This document shows positions 5,402 to 11,124 of a stretch of DNA of 11,124 nucleotides, piece by piece (position 1 is the stretch's first letter; each line of letters starts with the position of its first letter). The position numbers and the translations under genes are program-made. The notes beneath the pieces are model-generated. The model did no database searches, was not told the origin of the DNA, and saw nothing but the letters and a program-made list of their open reading frames with translations. The stretch is from Burkholderiales bacterium. Lineage in GTDB: Bacteria > Pseudomonadota > Gammaproteobacteria > Burkholderiales > Usitatibacteraceae. The stretch is from contig JANXWW010000010.1 in NCBI GenBank assembly GCA_025350945.1, positions 1-11,124 of the forward strand. The letters run 5' to 3'.

Positions 5402-7937
5402 CCAAACGCACCAAACCAACCGCGATCAATGGCCGATGTGGATCGCCAAGGCGCTCGGCGATGCACGTCAGTATCGACGCACACTCGCGCTCTCATTCAT
5501 CACCGTTGTGATTGCGACGATGGCAGTGGTGGCGCTGGCGAGTGCGCGCAATGTGTTGCTGCGCGAGATCGCCGCGAGTTTTCAGACAGCCCAATTGCCC
5601 GACATCGCCGTCATTGTTGATATTGCTGGTAGCGTGAATGCAGAACTACTAGAGAAGATAAATGAGAAAGTACGACGCATAGATGGGGTACGTGCGGATG
5701 ATCAGCGACGCACATTTGTGACCAGAATGCGTGCAGCCGATGGGCATTGGTTGCCCGCCCGCGTGACCGTGGTTCGTTCACTTGCAGCACAGCAGTTAGG
5801 CAAGGTGCATCTACATCCGCATGATGCTGGCGCGATCAATCAATTAACCAACGCGAGCTCATTTTTAGGTATTGAGCAAAGTGGGTTGCCCCTATTAGCT
5901 ACGCCGCAATTCGACACTAAATTGCCACCAATTTCCCTACGCACCAGTAGCGGCGCGGAGATCACACTGGCGACAACACACGTGGTACACGACACCGCTG
6001 TTGCGCCGAGCACGCAAGAGCGTATCGCCTATCTCACCATCAGCCCAGATGTTGCCCTTCGCCTAGGTTTTCCAGATACATTTGACCAGCTCGTTGTCGC
6101 CCTTAATTTAAGATCCGACGCGGCCAATGCATCAGCGTATGCCGAGCAGATCCGCCAAACACTGTTGCGCATGGGTGTAGTCGTGCAACGCGTTGATGTG
6201 CTCCCAGTGGTGCATCCGCATGCGCCACTGATGCGTGCGATGCTGAGTGTGATGCTGGTACTTTCTATCTTGGTTGCACTGAGTGCATTTGCGTTGATCG
6301 CAAATTTTGTTGATGCCGCGATGAAGCGCGAGCGCCGCATTATCGGCATCATGCGCACACTCGGCGCCAGTACGATAGCGGCGGCGAAACCTTACTGCGC
6401 CTTGCATCTGCCCTTACAAGGCATGGCACTGACAATTGGCGTGGCAATGGGGCTGTGGCTTAGCCGTGCGTTGATTCGGTTCAATCAGCATAGCCTCAAT
6501 ATTGATATTACGAATTGGTGGCCGAATGCGGCGACGCTCTTGACCTTGATTGTGTCGATGGCGCTGCTGTTGATTTTGGCAGTGGCAAACCCCATTGTGC
6601 GTGCCTGTTCAGAACTTCCGCGTCATGCGCTTTCGGGCGAATCTGGCCCCAATATGCAGCGCCTCACACGTGCAGCGATGGTATTTGGCATCGCATCTCG
6701 CAGATTAATTGGTGCTCTCGGTGGTGAGCGATTCTTAAGCGGGCTATTATTATCAGCTGCGTTACGCAATCTGTGGCGACGCCCGTGGCGCTCGCTGGTA
6801 CTGATTGGCGCCTTTACGTTTAGCGCGGCACTGGTGCTCACTACGTTTAGCAACTACGAAAGTTTAATGCGCATCACAGATCGCAGCCTCGCTGACCAAG
6901 GACACGACCTAGAAGTACTGCTGCCGAAAGCTTATCCGGGGAAACATCTGGAAGAAATAACTATGGCGGCGCTTCGCGATGAGCGTGCCGTGGTAGAAGC
7001 GTGGCGCCGCGCCGCAGTTTCAATTGCTGGCGAGAGTGCAGGGCAACAAGAGTCGCCGCGAACACGCGTCGATCTAATTTCATATCCCAATCAATCTCGT
7101 CTTTTTGGGTTCTCGATTGTTGCGGGTCGCGCGGCCGAGAGTGTTGCAACAGATGAGCTCGTCATCACGCGTAAGCTCATGCAACAACACCCGGCGTTAT
7201 CCGTTGGCAGCACGCACGAATTTTATTTTCGTGATCGTACACGGCGCATGCGCATTGTTGGCATGATCGAGCAGGTTGCCACCGCCGCCGCCTATGCGCC
7301 CGCGACCAGTTTTGATGCACTCACCGGCTTGGGCGATGATGCCTTTGCCTTGCGTGTGAAATTGCCGGAGATTGTTGAATCAGCGCCAAGCGCGGACATT
7401 GAAACAATTCGACGCGGTACCTTCGTCACCGCCAGCGACGCGATTGAGCGCGGCCTCATCGCATCCGGCATCGTACCTACACAAATCATCTCACGCACCA
7501 TCATGCGAGATGCCTTGGAAGAGCACATCAAAGTGGTGACTGAAGTTATTCGATGGATCGCAATCGGCGTGGTGTTGCTGGGTGCCATTGTGCTTCTCGC
7601 CACGACGGCGCAAAACGTGATCGACCGCCAACACGAAGTCGCCATCCTGCGTGCAGTGGGCGCTGTGCCAGCACAACTGCGCCGACTGTTTTGGATCGAA
7701 AGTGGCGCGGTAATTGCCATCTCCGCGGTGTGCGCATCATTCATCGCATGGTTTCTTACCAGACTGATGCTCAACGTGGCTGAGACGCGGCTCATCAACG
7801 TGGCTGTGCCCATGCAGATTTCAATTGAAGGGCTATTTTGGCTGGCGCTGGGTATCGTCGCTATTTTCAGCGCAATTGTGCTGATGATTATGCTGAGCCT
7901 AAATCAGAGCGTGCGTGAGATGCTGGCTGGGGAGTAA
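5388..7937 (+). CDS. Two-module FtsX/MacB-type ABC permease
   Basis: An 849-aa inner-membrane permease made of two similar halves. Eight hydrophobic segments are seen by eye: about residues 32-52, 284-307, 336-360 and 380-403, then 468-486, 720-742, 766-790 and 815-837. In each half the first membrane helix is followed by a periplasmic domain of about 230 residues. The FtsX helix motif occurs twice, as KRERRIIGIMRTLGAS (313-328) and RQHEVAILRAVGAVPAQLRRLFWIESG (split around 747-773). This layout is that of YbbP-like permeases and of the type VII, mechanotransmission-type ABC systems including MacB and LolCDE. It overlaps the ATPase gene by 14 bases. Two adjacent ATGs (5388 and 5391) are possible starts. 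No MacA-like adaptor or outer-membrane partner is encoded nearby. Whether it exports a molecule or extracts membrane lipids or lipoproteins cannot be told. Confidence 0.93.
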   Translation: MMRTNQTHQTNRDQWPMWIAKALGDARQYRRTLALSFITVVIATMAVVALASARNVLLREIAASFQTAQLPDIAVIVDIAGSVNAELLEKINEKVRRIDGVRADDQRRTFVTRMRAADGHWLPARVTVVRSLAAQQLGKVHLHPHDAGAINQLTNASSFLGIEQSGLPLLATPQFDTKLPPISLRTSSGAEITLATTHVVHDTAVAPSTQERIAYLTISPDVALRLGFPDTFDQLVVALNLRSDAANASAYAEQIRQTLLRMGVVVQRVDVLPVVHPHAPLMRAMLSVMLVLSILVALSAFALIANFVDAAMKRERRIIGIMRTLGASTIAAAKPYCALHLPLQGMALTIGVAMGLWLSRALIRFNQHSLNIDITNWWPNAATLLTLIVSMALLLILAVANPIVRACSELPRHALSGESGPNMQRLTRAAMVFGIASRRLIGALGGERFLSGLLLSAALRNLWRRPWRSLVLIGAFTFSAALVLTTFSNYESLMRITDRSLADQGHDLEVLLPKAYPGKHLEEITMAALRDERAVVEAWRRAAVSIAGESAGQQESPRTRVDLISYPNQSRLFGFSIVAGRAAESVATDELVITRKLMQQHPALSVGSTHEFYFRDRTRRMRIVGMIEQVATAAAYAPATSFDALTGLGDDAFALRVKLPEIVESAPSADIETIRRGTFVTASDAIERGLIASGIVPTQIISRTIMRDALEEHIKVVTEVIRWIAIGVVLLGAIVLLATTAQNVIDRQHEVAILRAVGAVPAQLRRLFWIESGAVIAISAVCASFIAWFLTRLMLNVAETRLINVAVPMQISIEGLFWLALGIVAIFSAIVLMIMLSLNQSVREMLAGE

Positions 7938-7962
7938 GTTGGGTAAACAAAATTTGCCCAAC
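7938..7962 (+). terminator. Hairpin directly after the permease stop
   Basis: GTTGGGTAAA and TTTGCCCAAC pair over ten positions (one G-T wobble) around a five-base CAAAA loop, starting at the base after the permease TAA. No T-run follows, so it may be a weak or Rho-assisted terminator, or an mRNA 3'-end stabiliser. Confidence 0.45.
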
Positions 7963-8155
7963 GGTGCTTGGTGATGTAAATCCCTGCAAGGTAGGAGGGA
8001 TTAAGGAGTAGCCGTAGAAGGCTGGGTTCGGGTGTCCAACATAAACGAGCCGCGTTGGATGGTCGTGCCGTTGATACCTCGCGGCTTGCCGCAAGATCAA
8101 TTATATTAACTGCGTAATACGTTCCAGTGTTTTATTGGTCAGTCAAGCAGAGCAA
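7963..8155. other. Convergent intergenic region with repeat-like hairpins
   Basis: This lies between the 3' ends of the permease and the Mth938-like gene. AATCCCT/AGGGATT (7979-7985 and 7996-8002, ten-base loop) and TCCAAC/GTTGGA (8035-8040 and 8054-8059) form hairpins, and GCGG-CTTG-CCGC (8081-8092) is a third. The composition resembles intergenic palindromic repeats of the REP kind, but no second copy lies in the window, so that is a guess. No gene is convincing here. Confidence 0.4.
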
Positions 8156-8524
8156 TTAAACGAGCAGTGCCGCCGCGACATTTCGCCCCTCACTCGCCAG
8201 CACGTTATACGTTCTGCAAGCTGCCGGCGTATCCATCACCTCAAAGCCGATTCTCGCCTGCGAAAATGCGGCGAGGATGCGAGTATCGGGAAAGCGAAAT
8301 ATTTTGCCGGAACCGAATACGACCAGCGCCGGTTTCAGCGCCAGCACGTGAGAAAAATCTGCAAGCGTCAGCGTTGCGGAATCGACAATCGGCCAAGGGT
8401 CAATAATCTGACTCGGCATCACGATCAGCGCGTGATCAATCTGCTTATTATTGACCGCGACAGTGCCATCGCCATGGCCGGTAATGGCGTTCAAACCCAC
8501 ATTGGTATTGAGATGTAATTTCAT
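8156..8524 (-). CDS. Mth938/Xcc1710-like domain protein (DUF498)
   Basis: A 122-aa cytoplasmic protein of the Mth938-like fold family, which also includes the mitochondrial complex I assembly factor NDUFAF3. The bacterial role is undefined. Family features are MKLHLNTN at the start, the VAVNNKQIDHALIVMP strand-turn segment (about 22-37), a VVFGSGKIFRFP strand and loop (68-79), and the conserved EVMDTPAACRTYNVLASEGR (95-114). Length equals that of the family. ATG at 8524 is chosen because it matches the family N-terminus. An ATG at 8563 would add 13 residues without family support, and neither start has a clear ribosome site. The gene is divergent from alaC, an arrangement I associate with betaproteobacteria. 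Confidence 0.9.
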   Translation of the reverse strand: MKLHLNTNVGLNAITGHGDGTVAVNNKQIDHALIVMPSQIIDPWPIVDSATLTLADFSHVLALKPALVVFGSGKIFRFPDTRILAAFSQARIGFEVMDTPAACRTYNVLASEGRNVAAALLV

Positions 8525-8593
8525 GGCAAAAACTTGGACTTTGAGAAGATGGTACACAGGCATTTTGGCATTAACATTGCCAGTCAGCTAAAA

Positions 8594-8623
8594 TTGATAT
8601 TGCGCTGCACAAATTGATATAAA
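8594..8623 (+). promoter_or_regulatory. Sigma70-like promoter for alaC operon
   Basis: TTGATA (8594-8599) and TATAAA (8618-8623) are separated by 18 bases, each one base from consensus, placing a start site near 8630 and about 36 bases before the alaC ATG. The -35 lies within the first, and the -10 starts in the second, of two identical AAATTGATAT decamers (8591-8600 and 8611-8620) spaced 20 bases apart. That direct repeat could also serve as a regulator site. Confidence 0.5.
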
Positions 8624-8665
8624 AACTAATGAATTATAAAACCACTTCCTCTCGGTCTTCCCACG

Positions 8666-9856
8666 ATGACGCACGAATTTAATCGCATAAAACGTCTTCC
8701 GCCATACGTTTTCAACATCACGTCCGAACTCAAAATGGCGGCGCGCCATCGCGGTGAAGATATTATCGATTTATCGATGGGCAATCCCGACGGGCCAACG
8801 CCTGCGCACATTGTCGATAAATTGGTCGAAGCCTCGAAGCGCCCCAGCACGCACGGCTATTCGGTTTCCAAAGGCATTCCGCGTTTGCGCAAGGCTATTT
8901 GCGATTGGTATAAGCGTCGCTACGATGTTGAATTTGATCCTGATTCTGAAGCGATTGTGACGATTGGTTCGAAAGAGGGGCTCGCGCATTTGATGCTCGC
9001 GACACTTGATCAGGGCGACACCGTACTGGTGCCGAACCCCAGTTATCCGATTCACATTTACGGCGCGGTGATTGCTGGTGCGCAGATTAAACACGTGCAA
9101 ATGACGGACGGCGTGGATTTTTTTGCGGAAGCCGAGAAGGCGATCAGGGAAAGTTATCCGAAACCGAAAATGCTGATTTTGGGCTTTCCGTCAAACCCGA
9201 CGGCGAAGTGTGTGGAGCTGGAATTTTTTGCGCGCATTATTGCTTTGGCGAAAGCCAATAATGTTTTAGTGGTGCACGATCTGGCGTACGCCGATATTGT
9301 TTACGATGGCTGGAAAGCGCCGTCGATCATGCAGGTTCCTGGGGCACGTGATGTCGCGGTGGAATTTTTTACGATGTCGAAATCGTACAACATGGCTGGC
9401 TGGCGAATCGGTTTTATGGTCGGCAATAAAGCCCTGGTCGCAGCCCTCGCGCGCATGAAGGGCTACCACGATTACGGCACGTTCACGCCGATTCAGGTGG
9501 CCGCCATTGCCGCGCTGGACGGCCCGCAGGAATGCGTGGGTGAGATCGTCGCGGAATATCAATTGCGCCGCGACGTGCTACACAAAGGTTTGGCCGAAGC
9601 CGGGTGGATCACCGAAAAGCCAAAAGCATCGATGTATATCTGGGCAAAAATTCCTGAGTTTTACGCCAAAATGGGCTCGCTTGAGTTTGCCAAAAAATTA
9701 TTGGCGGAGGCAAAAATTTCTGTCTCGCCCGGCGTCGGTTTTGGTGAGTACGGCGATGACCATGTGCGCTTTGCATTTGTGGAAAATACCGAACGCATGC
9801 GACAGGCGGTGCGCGGGATTAAAGACATGTTTCGCCGCGACGGGCTCTTAAAATAA
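8666..9856 (+). CDS. alaC: Alanine-forming aminotransferase AlaC
   Basis: A 396-aa PLP-dependent class I/II (fold type I) aminotransferase that would transfer an amino group from glutamate to pyruvate, giving alanine. Family landmarks run in order: RIKRLPPYVFNIT at the start, DLSMGNPDGPTP (35-46), PNPSYPIH (123-130), GFPSNPT (173-179, Asn177), VVHDLAYAD (202-210, with Asp205 for the pyridine nitrogen and Tyr208), TMSKSYNMAGWRIGF (236-250) with the Schiff-base Lys239, and the carboxylate-binding Arg368 in HVRFAFVEN. The N-terminus and length match AlaC (YfdZ) rather than the AspC or AlaA groups. The ATG at 8666 has no Shine-Dalgarno sequence. It starts a tight run with a GNAT gene and hom, so it is probably co-transcribed with homoserine synthesis. 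Exact substrate range is inferred from family. Confidence 0.92.
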   Translation: MTHEFNRIKRLPPYVFNITSELKMAARHRGEDIIDLSMGNPDGPTPAHIVDKLVEASKRPSTHGYSVSKGIPRLRKAICDWYKRRYDVEFDPDSEAIVTIGSKEGLAHLMLATLDQGDTVLVPNPSYPIHIYGAVIAGAQIKHVQMTDGVDFFAEAEKAIRESYPKPKMLILGFPSNPTAKCVELEFFARIIALAKANNVLVVHDLAYADIVYDGWKAPSIMQVPGARDVAVEFFTMSKSYNMAGWRIGFMVGNKALVAALARMKGYHDYGTFTPIQVAAIAALDGPQECVGEIVAEYQLRRDVLHKGLAEAGWITEKPKASMYIWAKIPEFYAKMGSLEFAKKLLAEAKISVSPGVGFGEYGDDHVRFAFVENTERMRQAVRGIKDMFRRDGLLK

Positions 9857-9868
9857 GACGAGCAAAAA

Positions 9869-10309
9869 ATGAAAATCGTTCCCATTACCAATGCCGTGTT
9901 TGAAATCATTGAGCAGGAATGGCTTAATCGCGCGGAGTCGGTTCATCGCCAATTGCGTCTCACTTTGCCGCCTGACTACGCGCGTCGCATGCAGGAAATT
10001 TTTGTTGCAGGTGCGGAAATGGCGATCGTGGTGGAGGGCGATGCCGTGCGCGGTGTTTGTGTTTTTCGTATGCTGAACAACACATCAAGCGGGCTTGCTT
10101 TGTATTGCGATGATCTGGTGGCGGACGAGACGACGCGCTCGACTGGGGTGGGTCACGCAATGATCGCCTATATGGAAGCGATTGCACGTGAGCGTGGCTG
10201 CCATGTACTTGCACTGGATTCCGGCACGCAGCGTCAGAAAGCACATAAATTTTATTTTCGCGAAGGCTTTACGGTCACCGCGTTTCACTTCGCAAAACCG
10301 TTGAAATAA
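9869..10309 (+). CDS. GNAT-family N-acetyltransferase
   Basis: A 146-aa single-domain acetyltransferase using acetyl-CoA. The core motif A strand DDLVADETTR (81-90) leads into the CoA pyrophosphate loop R90-S-T-G-V-G95, then helix HAMIAYMEAIARERG. The C-terminal part LALDSGTQRQKAHKFYFREGF (motif B, starting about 114) is typical of GNATs that acetylate small amines or protein N-termini. The acceptor cannot be predicted. It lies 12 bases after the alaC stop and 9 bases before hom, so it belongs to the same transcription unit. It is presumably cytoplasmic. A GNAT between alaC and hom is unusual, as I would expect those genes to be adjacent. Confidence 0.9.
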   Translation: MKIVPITNAVFEIIEQEWLNRAESVHRQLRLTLPPDYARRMQEIFVAGAEMAIVVEGDAVRGVCVFRMLNNTSSGLALYCDDLVADETTRSTGVGHAMIAYMEAIARERGCHVLALDSGTQRQKAHKFYFREGFTVTAFHFAKPLK

Positions 10310-10318
10310 ATATTAAAA

Positions 10319-11124
10319 ATGAAACCGATTCAAGTTGGATTGTTGGGATTAGGCGTTGTGGGAGGCGGCACGATTGAAGTGCTGCGTCGCAATCGCGAAG
10401 AGATTGCCCGACGTGCGGGCCGTGAAATCCGCATCACGCATGCGAGTGCACGCGACATCACCAAGCCGCGCGCATTTTCGCTCGATGGCATTGAAATGGT
10501 GTCTGACCCCATTAAGCTGGTGACGCATCCGGATATTGAAATTGTGTGTGAGCTAGTGGGTGGCGATAAGCTCACCAAAGAATTGGTACTGAAAGCAATT
10601 CAAAACGGCAAGCATGTGGTTACCGCAAATAAAGCGCTGTTAGCTATTCACGGCACCGAGATTTTCGCAGCGGCGCAAAAGCATAAGGTGATAGTTGCAT
10701 TCGAGGCGGCGGTGGCAGGCGGCGTGCCGATTATCAAGGCGTTGCGCGAAGGTTTGACCGCGAATCGGATCGAGTGGATTGCGGGCATCATTAACGGCAC
10801 ATCCAATTTTATTTTGTCGGAGATGCGCTCTAGAGGCGCTTCGTTTGATTCAGTATTGAAAGAAGCGCAGGCAAAGGGTTATGCCGAGGCTGACCCTACA
10901 TTCGACATCGAAGGTATCGACGCAGCGCACAAGTTGACGATACTTTCGGCAATTGCATTCGGCGTTCCCGTGCAATTTGCCAAGGCGTACACCGAAGGCA
11001 TTTCAAAACTTACGGACAAAGATATTAAATACGCGGAGCAGCTTGGCTATCGCATTAAATTGCTCGGCATTACGCGCTGGACAAAAGCAGGCATTGAGTT
11101 GCGCGTGCATCCGACCTTGATTCC
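10319..11124 (+). CDS. hom: Homoserine dehydrogenase (3' end beyond window)
   Basis: The first 268 codons of homoserine dehydrogenase, which reduces aspartate semialdehyde to homoserine with NAD(P)H on the route to threonine and methionine. The nucleotide-binding motif GLLGLGVVGGGT is at residues 7-18. The ANKALLA segment holds the conserved Lys105. The substrate domain shows INGTSNFIL (158-166), GYAEADPTFDIEGIDAAHKL (187-206) with the acidic residues and Lys205 of the active site, and the following helix. The frame is open to the window edge. In most bacteria a C-terminal ACT domain for threonine feedback follows, which would lie outside. The ATG at 10319 has no clear ribosome site and sits 9 bases after the acetyltransferase stop, suggesting coupled expression. 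thrC would be expected next. Confidence 0.95.
   Translation, partial: MKPIQVGLLGLGVVGGGTIEVLRRNREEIARRAGREIRITHASARDITKPRAFSLDGIEMVSDPIKLVTHPDIEIVCELVGGDKLTKELVLKAIQNGKHVVTANKALLAIHGTEIFAAAQKHKVIVAFEAAVAGGVPIIKALREGLTANRIEWIAGIINGTSNFILSEMRSRGASFDSVLKEAQAKGYAEADPTFDIEGIDAAHKLTILSAIAFGVPVQFAKAYTEGISKLTDKDIKYAEQLGYRIKLLGITRWTKAGIELRVHPTLI

Noticed and set aside
7292..7813. 173-aa minus-strand open frame
   Set aside because: It is antisense to the second half of the permease, whose FtsX motifs are clear, and its Ser/Arg/Thr-rich product looks like a shadow.
7888..8100. 70-aa minus-strand open frame
   Set aside because: It covers the intergenic hairpins and the permease end, and is most likely repeat-derived.
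8135..8518. 127-aa plus-strand open frame
   Set aside because: It is antisense to the Mth938-like gene, which has strong family motifs.

Overview
The window looks like a chromosomal segment of a betaproteobacterium. That inference rests on the right-hand block, where a small Mth938/Xcc1710-like protein diverges from alaC and hom, an arrangement I associate with that class, and on close family resemblance of the zinc alcohol dehydrogenase and class I aldolase to betaproteobacterial proteins. Genus cannot be set from the sequence alone. Coding regions have moderate GC and many starts lack a clear Shine-Dalgarno sequence.

Left block (1-3573), a decaying accessory region. Two direct copies of a 132-bp repeat (16-147 and 3230-3361, five transitions, no indels) bracket it. 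Between them lie a perfect 38-bp tandem duplication, a small cupin gene, a 73-aa conserved short protein, and an intact zinc alcohol dehydrogenase. The dehydrogenase stop overlaps a C-terminal remnant of an aldehyde dehydrogenase. Convergent with that is a broken class I fructose-bisphosphate aldolase with a lost N-terminus, an in-frame amber codon and a terminal frameshift. The aldolase homology ends exactly where the second repeat begins.

Middle block (3574-7937), a regulated exporter locus. On the minus strand a DUF2975 membrane protein and a small XRE-type regulator overlap by one base. Divergent to them, an ABC ATPase and an 849-aa two-module FtsX/MacB-type permease overlap by 14 bases. 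The shared AT-rich intergenic region carries inverted repeats and two possible micro-ORFs. The second micro-ORF (31 aa) is stop-start coupled to the ATPase. I infer that the XRE/DUF2975 pair controls or senses something tied to the exporter. The transported substrate is unknown and no periplasmic adaptor gene is visible.

Right block (7938-11124), core metabolism. A convergent intergenic region with several hairpins is followed by an Mth938-like protein (minus). A good sigma70-like promoter then leads into alaC (alanine-forming aminotransferase), a GNAT acetyltransferase and hom (homoserine dehydrogenase), which runs off the window. The three are tightly spaced (12 and 9 nt) and are probably co-transcribed, linking alanine synthesis to the aspartate-family pathway. 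The GNAT gene between alaC and hom is the unusual part of this block.

No RNA genes, CRISPR array or intact transposase were seen. The best candidates for something undescribed are the exporter locus with its coupled micro-ORF and the unidentified 132-bp repeat family with its apparent role in gene loss.
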